A DNA stretch of 64,000 bases from Cohnella thermotolerans DSM 17683 (GCF_000429825.1 NZ_AUCP01000033.1:1-64000), one strand, 5' to 3'. Numbered from the stretch's first letter, positions 52,456 through 63,245 are shown. Notes: generated by a model not told the origin, from the letters alone. Translations and numbers: made by a program.

Positions 52456-55400
52456 ATGACCAACCGATGGAAGCGAAGAGGAAAGCTTTGGCTGGCGCTG
52501 TTCATGGCCGTCGCCGTCATCGCGCAGTTCGGCTACGTTCCGGCGCGCGGAGACGTGGCGGAAGCGGCTGACAACGGCTTGGCCCAGAAGCCGTATATGG
52601 GCTGGAGCAGCTACAGCATGCAAGTGTATGACGGTCCGTCCGGCAACTGGATCTCCGAAGCGAAGATCAAGCAAATGTCCGACGCGATGCACGAGAAGCT
52701 GCAATCCCATGGCTATAATTACATCAATATCGATGCGGGCTGGAACGACGGCATGGACGAATACGGCCGGCCGCTTCCGAGTGCGGCGCTGTATCCGGAC
52801 GGATTCGAAAATCTGGTCGATTACGTGCACGCCAACGGCCAAAAAATCGGAATTTATCTCATCCCGGGCGTGTCTCCGGACGCGGTTAACCGGAATCTTC
52901 CGATTTACGGGGCTCCCGGCTGCACGATCGGGGATATCGTCGTCAAGCCGTATCAATACGCGGACTACTGGAACATCGGCTACAAGATCGACTTCAGCAA
53001 GCCTTGCGCGCAGAAGTACGTCGATTCGGTCGCCGACCAGATCGCCTCCTGGGGCGTCGACTTCGTCAAGTTCGACAGCGTCACGCCGGGCTCGGGCCAC
53101 AACGATCTGACGATCGACGCGCGCGGCGACGTCAAAGCCTGGTCCGAAGCGCTGAGCAGGCACCATATCTGGTTCGAGCTGTCCTGGGCGCTCGACCACA
53201 ACTACGCGGACTATTGGAAGCAGTACGCGAACGGCTGGCGCGTCGACTGGGACGTGGAGTCCTACGACCGCAATATCGGCATGACGCAATGGGTCAACAT
53301 CGCGCGGCTGTTCCCCGACGCGGAATTATGGTGGCGCGATGCCGGTCCCGGCGGCTGGAACGATTTTGACTCGCTGGACATCGGCAACGGCGCGACTTCC
53401 GGGTTGACGCGGGACGAGAGACAGACGGCGGCGACGCTGTGGGCGATATCGTCCGCGCAGTGGTTCACCGGCGACGATCTGACCAATCTGGACGATTACG
53501 GTCTGCAACTGCTGACGAACGACGAGGTCATCGCCGTCGACCAGGCCGGCCATCCCGCGCATCCGGTATCTACGGCGACGAACCAGCAGGTATGGTACGC
53601 CAACAACGGAGACGGGACGTATACGGTGGCGCTGTTCAATCTCGGCAGCAAAGGCGCGAACGTCAGCGTCGACTGGCGCGACATCGGCCTCGCCGGCTCC
53701 GCTTCCGTGCGCGATCTGTGGAGCCGCAAAGAGCTGGGCGCCTACGACACCGGGTACGGACCGGTTTACTTGGAGCCGCACGCTTCCCGCTTGTTCAAAG
53801 TAACGGCCCTAAACGGCACTTCGATCGTCAATGACGACGATACGGGAATGAGGTATACGGGCACGTGGACGCGCAACGGCGGCAAGGAGCAGGTGCACGA
53901 CGCGCAGGACTTGTTCGTCGCGATCACCGATTCTTCTTCGGCCCCGAACGATTCGAAGGGCGACAACAGCGACACCGGCGACAACCGCAGCGACAACAAC
54001 CGCAGCGACAACGGCAACAGCGGAGACAGCGGAGACAGCGGAGACAGCGGCAATCCTTACGCGCCTCCGGGCGTTGCGAATAACGATTCGCCGCCGGCAG
54101 ACGGGAACGGCGCCTCCGTTACTCACACCGTATACATCAACGACAACGATCCGGCGATCCAGTATGCCAACCGGTGGGGCTACAGCAGCGGGCGGTCGTT
54201 CGGCGACTACGGGGACGACGTGCATTACGGCGAACCGGACAACGACAGCGGGACGGAACCGGAGTTTACGTACACGTTCACGGGCACCGGCATCGAAGTG
54301 CTGTCCGAGCTGGGTCCGAGCGACGGGAAGATGGACGTGTACATCGACGGCCAGCTGATGACGACGGCCGATTCCGAGGGATCGCCGCAAGCGGGCGAAT
54401 ATTCCGCGTACAGCATATCCGATTTGCCTCAAGGCTCGCATACGCTGAGAGTCGTCCGCAACGGAAGCGGCCAATATTACCTCATCCTGGACGCCTTGAA
54501 GGTGACGACGGACACGCTGCTTGGCCGGCTTTCGGCGAGCGTCTTCAACAAGGACGAGCCGGCCGACATTACCGTGGATCTGCCGTTCGGCGCAAGCTCG
54601 TTGACCGGCATCAAGAACGGCGATACGGCGCTTCAGCCGAACGCCGACTATACGATCGACGGCAGCACCGTGACGATCAAGAAGGAATATTGGCTGCAGC
54701 AGCCTTCCGGCGGGACGACAACGCTTGATTTCGGCTTTGCCGGAGGCGATGGACAGAGCCTGTCGGTCGCGATTACCGGGACGTCGATCGCTCCGGCGAC
54801 GGCGAGCTTCGACAAGCGCCCGGCGGCCCAGGCGGATATCGCGGTGACGCTGACGCTTGGCGACGGCGATAGCCTGACCGGCATCAACGACGGCACGGAC
54901 AACCTGAAGGAAGGCGAAGACTACACGGTTGCCGGAGTCGTCGTCACCATTCTGAAGTCGTATTTGGCCAGCCGGCCGGTCGGCGTCACGAGTCTGACGT
55001 TCGAGTTCGATCGGAGCGATTCGCGGACGCTGGCCGTCACGGTGAGCAACTCGGCTTCGCCGGGCCGCTATTTGACGGTGAACAACGACGATCCGGGCAT
55101 TCAGTACACCGGATCGTGGAATCGCAGCAGCGGCCGCGATCTGGGAGACTACAAGGACGATGTGCAGTGGGCGGAGAATAACGGCGATTTCTTTGCGTAT
55201 ACATTCCAAGGAATGGGCATCGACTACATTACGGAGGTAGATCAAGGCCAGGGAGACGTCGAGATTTTCATCGACGGCGTAAGCCAAGGGACGGTCAGCA
55301 CGTATGGGGCGGACGCCCACAATAAGCCTCAGCAGACCGTATACTCCATCTCGGGATTGACGAACGGCTTCCATACGCTGAAGGCGGTCAAAAAATCGGG

Positions 55401-57264
55401 TCAATTCATGCTGCTTGACGCGCTGCGCGTGCAGCTTCCCGATTTGATCGACGTATCGTCGGCCGACTTCGATAAGGGAGCTTCCGCGCCGGCCGACGTA
55501 AGCGTCAACGTTCTTGGCAGCGTCGCCAGTCTGAGCGGCATCTCGAACGGAGCGAACCGGCTCGTGAACGGCGTCGATTACACGATTACGGGCCGGCAGG
55601 TGACGATCAAGAAGGAATACCTCGCGGCTCAGCCGGTCGGAACCCTTCATCTGACGTTCTCCTTCCAGGGCGACTACGGGGATGACGTTCATTCGACCGC
55701 GACGGACGGGGATTATTACCAGTATTCGTTCAAAGGCACGGGCATCGAGCTGCTGGCTCCGACGAGTCCCGACCAGGGGGAGATGGACATCTACATCGAC
55801 GGCGAGCTGAAGCGGACGGTTGACGCCAACTCCGCGTCCAGAGCCCCGCAGCAAAGCCTGTTCAGCATTTCCGCGCTGCGGGCCGGTACGCATACGCTCA
55901 AGGTCGTCAAGCGATCGGGAGAGATCATGCTGGCGGACGCGCTCCGGTTCGACGTCGCGCCGAACAGAGGCGCGGCGCCGACGGGCGGAGGAAGCTCGGG
56001 GGCAGCCGATCCGGGGACGATCGACGTCGTGCGTTCGACGCTGCCCGACGGTACGGTCAAGGACGAAGCGAGGCTCTCGGACGATAACGTTCAGGCGTTG
56101 ATCGATAAGGCGAAGACGGCGGGCGCGAAGTCGGCGGCCCTCGATCTGCCGGACGCGCAGGACGAAGTGTCGCTGACGAACGTCCTGCTAACGAAGGACT
56201 CGCTCGGCTTGCTTGCGGACAGCGGGCTCGGACTGGATCTCGACACGGCCAATGTGAAGGTGCAGATTCCGAACGCGTCTTTGCAAGGCTTGAACAACGA
56301 CGTTTATTTTAGCATCGTCCCCGTCAAATCGACGGATGACGGCCAGAAGCTGGAGCAGCGGGCCAACGCGGCGACGGTTGTGCTGGCGGCAGCCGAAGGA
56401 GGCAAGGCGACGCTCGTCGGACGCCCGATGAGCATCGAGACGAATTTGCTTGACCGCGAGGCCACGCTTGTGCTGCCGATTCGGGACGATACCTTAAGCG
56501 ACGCCGATCTGCAGCAGCTCGGCGTGTACATCGAGCACAGCGACGGTACGACCGAGTTCAAGCAGGGCGCCGTCACCGCATTCGACGGCGGCCGGGGAAT
56601 CCGGTTCACGGCGAACAAGTTCAGCACGTTCGCGCTTCTCAAGCTGGAGGGCGGCGCGTCGGCCTTGTCGCACGAGCCGTATATGCAAGGCTACGAGGGC
56701 GGCCTGTTCAAGCCGGACAACAGCGTCACCCGCGCCGAGATGGCCGCGATTCTGTCCCGCGTCGTCAAGCGCGAAGCGACCGGAGGCGATCGCGCTTACA
56801 GCGACGTTCGCCCGGGATACTGGGCGGCAGAAGCGATCGCCCAAGTAACCCGCATGGGCTTGATGCACGGCTACGCGGACGGAACCTTCAAGCCGCAGGA
56901 ACCGCTGACACGCGCCGAGATGGCGGCTCTCGTCGCCGGTCTCGCGCCGGCCGGCGCACAGCCGGGAACGGGCTATGCGGACACCGTCGGGCATTGGGCG
57001 CAAGCGGCGATCGAGACCGTTCAAGGCGCCGGCTACATGAAGGGCTACGCGGACGGAACGTTCCGCCCGGCCAGCCCGTTGACGCGCGCCGAGGCGGTCG
57101 CCGTCATCAACCGGGTGCTCGACAGAGGTCCGCTCTACGGACTGGAGCGCTCGCCGTGGAAGGATGTGCCGGACAGCTGTTGGGCGGTTCGGGACATCGA
57201 GGAGGCGTCGGTCGCCCACCGCTCCGTGCCAAGATCGGCCGGAGGGGAACAGGCGGCGGACTGA
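52456..57264 (+). CDS. Secreted GH27 alpha-galactosidase-like enzyme with X2 and SLH domains
   Basis: A 1602-residue exported protein. A signal peptide (to about 37) precedes a GH27 barrel with PYMGWSSYS, YINIDAGWND, the nucleophile Asp207 (FVKFDS) and the acid/base region WRVDWD (264-266). An Asp/Ser/Asn linker with GDS repeats lies at about 494-540. Then come three related ~110-residue modules (DYGDDVH, GTGIE, MDVYIDG patterns) alternating with X2 domains (SLTGIKNG, VTIKKEY), and three C-terminal SLH domains (TRAEMAA, from about 1408) that anchor it to the cell wall. The third X2 is fused early into the third module, as if about 45 residues were deleted. Confidence 0.88.
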   Translation: MTNRWKRRGKLWLALFMAVAVIAQFGYVPARGDVAEAADNGLAQKPYMGWSSYSMQVYDGPSGNWISEAKIKQMSDAMHEKLQSHGYNYINIDAGWNDGMDEYGRPLPSAALYPDGFENLVDYVHANGQKIGIYLIPGVSPDAVNRNLPIYGAPGCTIGDIVVKPYQYADYWNIGYKIDFSKPCAQKYVDSVADQIASWGVDFVKFDSVTPGSGHNDLTIDARGDVKAWSEALSRHHIWFELSWALDHNYADYWKQYANGWRVDWDVESYDRNIGMTQWVNIARLFPDAELWWRDAGPGGWNDFDSLDIGNGATSGLTRDERQTAATLWAISSAQWFTGDDLTNLDDYGLQLLTNDEVIAVDQAGHPAHPVSTATNQQVWYANNGDGTYTVALFNLGSKGANVSVDWRDIGLAGSASVRDLWSRKELGAYDTGYGPVYLEPHASRLFKVTALNGTSIVNDDDTGMRYTGTWTRNGGKEQVHDAQDLFVAITDSSSAPNDSKGDNSDTGDNRSDNNRSDNGNSGDSGDSGDSGNPYAPPGVANNDSPPADGNGASVTHTVYINDNDPAIQYANRWGYSSGRSFGDYGDDVHYGEPDNDSGTEPEFTYTFTGTGIEVLSELGPSDGKMDVYIDGQLMTTADSEGSPQAGEYSAYSISDLPQGSHTLRVVRNGSGQYYLILDALKVTTDTLLGRLSASVFNKDEPADITVDLPFGASSLTGIKNGDTALQPNADYTIDGSTVTIKKEYWLQQPSGGTTTLDFGFAGGDGQSLSVAITGTSIAPATASFDKRPAAQADIAVTLTLGDGDSLTGINDGTDNLKEGEDYTVAGVVVTILKSYLASRPVGVTSLTFEFDRSDSRTLAVTVSNSASPGRYLTVNNDDPGIQYTGSWNRSSGRDLGDYKDDVQWAENNGDFFAYTFQGMGIDYITEVDQGQGDVEIFIDGVSQGTVSTYGADAHNKPQQTVYSISGLTNGFHTLKAVKKSGQFMLLDALRVQLPDLIDVSSADFDKGASAPADVSVNVLGSVASLSGISNGANRLVNGVDYTITGRQVTIKKEYLAAQPVGTLHLTFSFQGDYGDDVHSTATDGDYYQYSFKGTGIELLAPTSPDQGEMDIYIDGELKRTVDANSASRAPQQSLFSISALRAGTHTLKVVKRSGEIMLADALRFDVAPNRGAAPTGGGSSGAADPGTIDVVRSTLPDGTVKDEARLSDDNVQALIDKAKTAGAKSAALDLPDAQDEVSLTNVLLTKDSLGLLADSGLGLDLDTANVKVQIPNASLQGLNNDVYFSIVPVKSTDDGQKLEQRANAATVVLAAAEGGKATLVGRPMSIETNLLDREATLVLPIRDDTLSDADLQQLGVYIEHSDGTTEFKQGAVTAFDGGRGIRFTANKFSTFALLKLEGGASALSHEPYMQGYEGGLFKPDNSVTRAEMAAILSRVVKREATGGDRAYSDVRPGYWAAEAIAQVTRMGLMHGYADGTFKPQEPLTRAEMAALVAGLAPAGAQPGTGYADTVGHWAQAAIETVQGAGYMKGYADGTFRPASPLTRAEAVAVINRVLDRGPLYGLERSPWKDVPDSCWAVRDIEEASVAHRSVPRSAGGEQAAD

Positions 57265-57290
57265 GACTCTCCCGGATATCCAAATGAACG

Positions 57291-57335
57291 AAGGGGCTAT
57301 TCCCAGGTTTTCGGACCTGCGGATAGCCCCTTTTA
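57291..57335 (+). terminator. Intrinsic terminator after the GH27 gene
   Basis: 10-bp stem AAGGGGCTAT / ATAGCCCCTT with an inner CCAGG/CCTG helix, then TTAAAGG. It lies between convergent genes and may serve both strands. Confidence 0.75.
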
Positions 57336-57444
57336 AAGGCCGCTTGCCGGCCCGGCCCGATCGATCTCGCCATGCCGCCCGCGGGAACGGACCTTGCCGT
57401 ATGATCTGCCTGTCGCCGTACACGCGGCCGTGGCCGTTCCTTTT

Positions 57445-58593
57445 TTAACCGAGCGCCAATTCCCGCTTCTTGAAGAACGTCTTGAGCGCGTTGTAGATCT
57501 CGGCTTTATCGCGGATGACGTAGTAGAGGAATTGCTGATCGTCGAGATGCTTGTAGGCCGACATCAGCGTGCTGCTGCGGTTGTACTGGTTCACTTCGCC
57601 GTAGCCGAAAATATTCGCAACATTCAGAATTTCTTTGATAAGCCTCACGCAGCGCTCGTTGTCGCTTGTCAGGTTGTCGCCGTCGGAGAAATGGAAGGGA
57701 TAGATGTTGTAAAGCGAAGGGGGATAACGCTTTTCGATAATTTCGAGCGCCTTGATATAGGCGGAGGAACAAATCGTGCCGCCGCTCTCCCCTCGCGTGA
57801 AGAATTCTTCCTCGGACACTTCCTTCGCTTCCGTATGGTGGGCGATGAAGACGATCTCCACCTTTTCGTATTGGCGCCTTAAAAATCTCGTCATCCAGAA
57901 GAAGAACGACCGCGCGCAATACTTCTCGAAGCTGCCCATGGAGCCGGAAGTGTCCATCATGGCGAGAATGACCGCGTTGTTCTGGGGCTTGACGATCTCC
58001 TCCCAAGTCTTGAAGCGAAGATCGTCCGGCGTAATGCCGGCGATCACGGGACGGCCGTCGCGGGAGTTGCGGCGCAGATTTTCCAGGATCGTCCGCTTCT
58101 TGTCGATGTTGGACATGATGCCCTTGCGCCGGATATCGTTGAAGCGCACGTCCTTCACTTCGATCTGATCTTTCTCCTTGCGCTTCAGATAGGGCAGCTC
58201 CATCTCCTCGAACAGCAGGTTCTCCAGCTCCGCGATCGAGATCTCGGCTTCGACGACATCGTCTCCCGGTTGGTCGCCCGCTCCTTCTCCCTTGCCCGGA
58301 CCGTTCGCCGGTTCCGTGCCCAGCACATCGCCGACCTGGCTGTCCCCGTCTCCTTGCCCGACGTGCTTGCGCTTGTGGTGATTATAAATAAAACGATATT
58401 CCTCCATGCTCCGGATCGGAATTTTAATGATTTGCCTGCCGTCGGACAGAATGATATTCTCCTCCGACAGCAGGTCGGGCAAGTTTTGCTTGATGGCTTC
58501 GCGAACCTTCTGTTGATGCCGCGACTGATCCTGATAACCTTTGCGGTGCAAAGACCAGTCTTCGCGTGACAAGATAAACGCCGGCTCAGTCAT
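57445..58593 (-). CDS. yhbH: YhbH family sporulation protein (DUF444)
   Basis: A 382-residue protein matching B. subtilis YhbH. The N-terminal part is charged; a Gly/Asp-rich region lies at 78-112; the C-terminal half is a von Willebrand A-like fold with the metal-site motif MMDTSGSMG near residue 215 and [14 protein letters not shown]. YhbH, PrkA and SpoVR act together in sporulation; spoVR is at 3230-4642. It is transcribed toward the GH27 gene. Confidence 0.92.
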   Translation of the reverse strand: MTEPAFILSREDWSLHRKGYQDQSRHQQKVREAIKQNLPDLLSEENIILSDGRQIIKIPIRSMEEYRFIYNHHKRKHVGQGDGDSQVGDVLGTEPANGPGKGEGAGDQPGDDVVEAEISIAELENLLFEEMELPYLKRKEKDQIEVKDVRFNDIRRKGIMSNIDKKRTILENLRRNSRDGRPVIAGITPDDLRFKTWEEIVKPQNNAVILAMMDTSGSMGSFEKYCARSFFFWMTRFLRRQYEKVEIVFIAHHTEAKEVSEEEFFTRGESGGTICSSAYIKALEIIEKRYPPSLYNIYPFHFSDGDNLTSDNERCVRLIKEILNVANIFGYGEVNQYNRSSTLMSAYKHLDDQQFLYYVIRDKAEIYNALKTFFKKRELALG

Positions 58594-58801
58594 GGCGAGA
58601 CACCACCTTATTTGTCTTTTAATTTTCGTGTGTTATTCAATATATTCTCGCGCATGCAAACGATGTGTGCGATTTTCCGGCCGTCAGCTCGCTTTCGTAC
58701 AATTCTGCGCTTGTCCGCGGCAAATTGTCCCATTTCCTTCATGGCTTCTCCGCGGTAAAAAGGGTATGATCATACTATCGGAACACTAAGGAGGATTCAC
58801 T

Positions 58802-59179
58802 ATGCTTCAAAGATATACAGCGATTGGCGCCGTCATCGCGCTGCTGTCCGTCGCGTTCGGCGCTTTCGGCGCGCATGCGCTCAAGGGACATCTGTCGGAA
58901 GACGATTTATCCGTGTTCGAGACGGGAGTCCGCTATCAGATGTACCACGGGCTCGGCATTTTGCTCGTGGCGCTGCTCTCCGACCGGCTCGGCTCCGGCA
59001 AGCTGGCGCTCTGGTCCGCGCGCCTGCTTACCATCGGCGTCGTCCTGTTCTCCGGCAGCCTCTACGCCCTTTCGCTATCGGGCATCGGCGCTTTCGGTCC
59101 GATCACGCCGCTTGGCGGCGTTGCTTTCCTCGCGGGATGGCTTTGCTTGGCGCTCTCAGTCCGGAAATCGAACAGATAG
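58802..59179 (+). CDS. DUF423 family small membrane protein (YwdK-like)
   Basis: A 125-residue protein with four hydrophobic helices. FGAFGAHALKGHL near the start, YQMYHGLGILLVAL and LFSGSLYALSL are the DUF423 hallmarks. Its function is unknown. AAGGAGG precedes the ATG, and it stands alone between divergent yhbH and the GGDEF-EAL gene. Confidence 0.9.
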   Translation: MLQRYTAIGAVIALLSVAFGAFGAHALKGHLSEDDLSVFETGVRYQMYHGLGILLVALLSDRLGSGKLALWSARLLTIGVVLFSGSLYALSLSGIGAFGPITPLGGVAFLAGWLCLALSVRKSNR

Positions 59180-59244
59180 CTCCGGCGCTGGCGATTTTAT
59201 GAAACATTGTAGAAAACGTTATTCAGTAATTTTGAACTTTGTTT

Positions 59245-59250
59245 TATAAT
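59245..59250 (+). promoter_or_regulatory. -10 box of the GGDEF-EAL gene
   Basis: TATAAT 54 bases before the GTG start, with TTCAGT at 17-base spacing as a weak -35. Confidence 0.5.
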
Positions 59251-59303
59251 GGAAATAGACATCAGTTGACACGTTTCCCGTAGGGGAGGAAGGACGTCGA
59301 CAA

Positions 59304-61004
59304 GTGAACGGATGGCCCGACGAATCGTCATACCAACTCGAACTGCTGAAATCGATCTACAACAGTCCGGTCACTATTGCCGTCTTAGACAGACATGGAG
59401 TCGTCTTGGACTTTAATCACGATCCCTACGAGACGTTCGGCTGCTCCAAAACGGATATGCTGGGCCGGCGCTTCGCCGAATGGCTGGACGAGGAATCGTA
59501 CCACGACGCCGTGCAAGCGTTCCGGCGGACGCTTGCGGGGAAGCCGGGCACGCAGAGCGTCCGCATCGTGAACAAGGCCGGGGGCCACGTCGATCTGAAC
59601 GCGAATTTGGCCCCGTTGTCGAACGAAGGCGAGATTGTCGGCGTCGTGGTCTTTATGCAGGATATCAGCGAACACAAGCGATCGCTCAACCGCATTCATT
59701 ATATGGCCTACTACGACGATATGACCGGCTTGCCGAACCGCCGCTTCTTTACGAGCCGGCTGGAAGAGAAGCTGGTCGAATCGTATCGGGACGGCACGCT
59801 TCTCGCGGTTTGCTACCTGGATGTGGACCGGTTTAAGCTTGTAAACGCTTCTTACGGCCGGGATTCGGGGGATATGCTGCTGCTGCAAATCGCGGAACGG
59901 CTCACCCGCTTCTTCCCCGATCCGGGCAGCTTGGCCCGAATGGAAGGCGACGAGTTCGCCGGTCTGCTGACGGATGTGAAGAGCGCGGAGGAGGTCGCCT
60001 CCCGGATGGACGAGCTGATGAGGCTGTTCGAAGCGCCGTTCGAGCTTGGCAGCGTGCCGCTGCACGTGTCCGTCAGCATCGGGGTTATGATCGGGCAGGG
60101 GCTTGAGGAGGACGGCGCCACGCTCCTCAAGAAGGCCGACGCCGCCCTGTACCGGGCGAAGGAGAACGGGCGCAACGATTACCAGCTGTACACGTCCGAT
60201 TTCGAGCATCAGGCGCTGCACAAGCTGACGCTGCAGCACGAGATGATGAACGCGCTGCAGAACGGGGAATTTCTCCTTCATTATCAGCCGCAATACGATC
60301 TTGCGACCGGGAGGATCGTCGGACTGGAGGCGCTTGTCCGCTGGATGCATCCGGAGCGCGGTCTCGTTCCGCCCGGGGAGTTCATTCCCGCGGCCGAAGA
60401 CAGCGGCATTATCGTGCCGCTAGGCGACTGGGTGCTGCAGGAGGCTTGCCGGCAGAACAAGGAATGGCAGGACGCCGGAATGACGCCGATTCCCGTATCG
60501 GTCAATCTGTCGTTCCGCCAATTCACGCAGCGCAATCTGATCGGGAAGATTGCCGGCGTACTCCGGCAGACCGGGCTGGATCCGAGCTATTTGAAGCTGG
60601 AAATTACGGAGAGCATGACGATGGACGTGGAGAGGGCGCTGTCGTTCCTGAGGGAATTGAGGGAACTGGGCGTCGGCATCAGCATTGACGATTTCGGCAC
60701 GGGATACAGCTCCTTCCACTATTTAAGCAACTTCCCGATCGGCAGCCTGAAGATCGACCGCTCCTTCGTGCGGGACATCGACGGCAACGCGAACAACGCC
60801 GCGATCGTCGCCGCGATTATCGCCATGGCGCACAACCTGCAGCTTCAGGTGATCGCCGAAGGCGTCGAGACGATCGAGCAAGTTCGCTTCCTGCAGCAGC
60901 ATGGCTGCGACGAGATGCAAGGGTATTTCGGCAGTCCGCCGCTCCCCGGCCATGGAATCGTCCAACTGCTCGACAAGGACGAATCGGCTTGGCCGGCTTC
61001 TTGA
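59304..61004 (+). CDS. PAS-GGDEF-EAL cyclic-di-GMP signalling protein
   Basis: A 566-residue cytoplasmic protein without membrane helices. A PAS domain (residues 10-125, LDRHGVVLDFNHDPYETFG), a GGDEF domain (YYDDMTGLPNRRFF) and an EAL domain with EAL at 342-344 (GLEALVRWMHPERG) follow. The cyclase signature is EGDEF (214-218) instead of GGDEF, which some active enzymes tolerate. The EAL domain keeps ITESMTMD and SIDDFGTGYSSF, so phosphodiesterase activity is likely. The start is a GTG with GGAGGAAGG upstream. Confidence 0.92.
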   Translation: MNGWPDESSYQLELLKSIYNSPVTIAVLDRHGVVLDFNHDPYETFGCSKTDMLGRRFAEWLDEESYHDAVQAFRRTLAGKPGTQSVRIVNKAGGHVDLNANLAPLSNEGEIVGVVVFMQDISEHKRSLNRIHYMAYYDDMTGLPNRRFFTSRLEEKLVESYRDGTLLAVCYLDVDRFKLVNASYGRDSGDMLLLQIAERLTRFFPDPGSLARMEGDEFAGLLTDVKSAEEVASRMDELMRLFEAPFELGSVPLHVSVSIGVMIGQGLEEDGATLLKKADAALYRAKENGRNDYQLYTSDFEHQALHKLTLQHEMMNALQNGEFLLHYQPQYDLATGRIVGLEALVRWMHPERGLVPPGEFIPAAEDSGIIVPLGDWVLQEACRQNKEWQDAGMTPIPVSVNLSFRQFTQRNLIGKIAGVLRQTGLDPSYLKLEITESMTMDVERALSFLRELRELGVGISIDDFGTGYSSFHYLSNFPIGSLKIDRSFVRDIDGNANNAAIVAAIIAMAHNLQLQVIAEGVETIEQVRFLQQHGCDEMQGYFGSPPLPGHGIVQLLDKDESAWPAS

Positions 61005-61023
61005 TTCGCATAAGTTAACTATT

Positions 61024-61065
61024 AAAGAAACGCCGCAAACTCGTGTCGAGTTGCGGCGTTTCTTT
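61024..61065 (+). terminator. Bidirectional terminator after the GGDEF-EAL gene
   Basis: 15-bp stem AAAGAAACGCCGCAA / TTGCGGCGTTTCTTT plus an inner CTCG/CGAG helix. Both flanks are A/T-rich, so it can stop transcription from either side. Confidence 0.85.
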
Positions 61066-61492
61066 ATGCCGGACATTCCGTTGCTACTCCAGGAAATCGT
61101 CGATTTCGTTCAGGTTGACCGAATAAACTCTCTTCTCGTCAACGTGGTACAAGGTAAGGAGCTCCAGGTCGGGATCGAAATTGACGACCCGGCAAGGCAT
61201 GCTCAGCTTGACGCCCTTGCCTTTGTTCAAGTTGACGCGAATCAGCTTGTTCGATTGAATGTATTCGCGGATACGGGAATCCAGTCCGTCGGTAAGAATC
61301 GGCGCGGAGGAGGCTGCACTCGAAGTCTCCTCCGCGATCCGCTCCCCCAACCGAATTCCCGATTGAATTCGGTAGTCGGCGAAATGTCCTTCGTTCAGGA
61401 CCCGAAGCAGACGCTCCAAGGCGACTCCGTTAGTCGGGGCATGCACCAAGATATCGACTTGGAACAAAAAGGAGCCGTCATCTGTTTTTTTT

Positions 61493-63245
61493 CTACGACA
61501 GCATAATTAGCTAACAAAACAATTGCTCCCATTCATGCTCAAGTGCAGCCAGGTACGCCTTGGGATCTCGATTAAAACGTCTGCGCTCTACATGCTCGTT
61601 CAAACGGGAACACCATTCCAATTTACATTTCTTATAGGTGGTATAGTCAACGGAGCGTAAGCGGCTTTCAATGTGTTCCTGACCAAGTGCGTCCCGAATG
61701 AGGACGATCAATTCGCCATTGCGCTGGATGTAGGTATTCCAATTCCGAAGTCCCGTGATGCGGCGGTGGTTAGCCTTCGTCTGCCGAAAAAATTGCTCTA
61801 AATCATTGTTCGTTCGCGGAAGGTGGTATTCGTCGTAACAAGTAAACAGACCATTCCAGAACCCGTTTGTATACCGGAGTATGTTGTCCACCATGGGAGC
61901 GTCTTCGGGCTTGGTGTACGTTTGTTTCATCCAGTCCAGCAGCACGGTCATTTCCCATCGCACCGTTTCACTGGTTTTGTCCGTTTCGGGTTCCAATAGG
62001 TTCGCAATCTGTTCCAGCGGCTTTCGCCACCGAGCCACGGTCTCGTAGACAGGCAGCAGCGGTTCTATTTTGCTGAAAATTCGGACGATACCTTCAAGGA
62101 GCGAAGGCCCCTTTTTTATCCAAGCATCGAGCTAACGAGGCTTGAATCGCTTGCGCGCGTTCGTAGATCAGCATACCCGGCAACTCGAGCGGGGGATCAC
62201 CATCTTCTAGCAGTAAGGCGCGAACGGCCGCGATGTATTTCTTGGTGATCTGAGCTTCGGCCATTTCCGCCGTCGGTTGTTCCTTTGTGGATTCGCTCGC
62301 GGCAATGGTTTCGTTTTCGCTGGCGCGATTTTCGATTTGTTCGATTTTACGCTCGACTTCTCGAATTCCGCGCATGCTTTTCTTTAGTTCCGTCTTGAGT
62401 TTGCGATCCGCGTCCACTACCGGTTTTGCAATATCCTTCAAGTAATGATACTGGCAATACTGATACGGAACGTCGGGTAGCAGGCCTTCAAACGCCAGGC
62501 GGATCGAATGCTGGCCGTCGCTGACGATCCCGACAATGGGAAAGCCGAGTTCGATCACGGGCAGGATGAGCGTTTGCAATTCTGCCGCTGCGCCGCTTTT
62601 CATGTTCTTCGCGGCAAGCACCGTCCCGCTGAATACTTCGCGCAGCACATACAGTGTTTCGTTGCCCTTTTCCGGCTGGACGCCATCCATGGATAAGATG
62701 ATGCCGCCGTTTTGTTCCGTCGTTTCGGCCAGTACCTTGCGGACATGGTCATCGAGACTGGCAGCCAAAAGGACTTGATACCGCTCATACAGATTTTGCG
62801 CGTGACGTTCGCTCGTTTGGATTCCGCGTTCGTTCAGGGTGTCCGTCAGTTCTTTAACCGTCATATGATGCTTGAATCGCAACTCGCCGACCAGAGCCAG
62901 CACATCGTAGCCATAGGACGAGTGCTTCATGCTGAGCATCTCCGCTTCGGCTGATTTATACGAGACGCCCGTATGCGAGCATGTTGGATTCTTGCAAGCG
63001 TACGCCATGCTCCATGCGTCGATGACACCGTTCAGCGTGGAAATCTTTTTATGCCAGGCCGTATGCGAACGTTGCAGCTTCGTTTCGCAATGCGGGCAGT
63101 GCGTCATTTCGGTTCGGAAATAGATCCGGGGGGCAGCACCTAACCGATTTTTAGGAAGCATAGGGGGCAACTCCTTTACAAAGTTGATCCCCTTTTACTT
63201 CGACAAAAGAAAGGAAAATCCTGTTAGTGAATCTTGCTGTCGTAG
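61493..63245 (-). mobile_element. Insertion sequence, about 1753 bp
   Basis: Ends are imperfect inverted repeats: left CTACGACAGCATAATTAGC (from 61493) and the complement of TGCTGTCGTAG (63235-63245); the outer 11 bases match perfectly and about 19 of 24 overall. Flanks are eight T on the left and seven T on the right, so the target duplication lies within a poly-A/T run and its exact length cannot be read. It carries one transposase reading frame on the minus strand, broken by a frameshift. Confidence 0.8.
61511..63161 (-). pseudogene. DDE transposase of the IS, frameshifted
   Basis: Frame one (63161 to 62094) has an N-terminal zinc-finger-like CPHC...CKNPTC pair, helix-turn-helix LTDTLNERGIQTSERHAQNL, and the catalytic aspartates SMDG and IVSDGQHS. 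After a break near 62108-62117, at an A6-G4 run, the second frame continues from GPSLLEGIVRIFSK to the last catalytic segment (NNDLEQFFRQTKANHRR) and ends at 61511. A single-base change joins them; the -1 slip gives a quick stop, so programmed frameshifting is unlikely. The start ATG has AAAGGAG upstream. Family is unassigned. Confidence 0.75.

Noticed and set aside
62108-62117. Programmed -1 frameshift at the A6-G4 run of the IS transposase
   Set aside because: A -1 slip reaches a stop codon within about 16 codons; the continuing transposase frame needs +1, so a single-base indel is more likely.
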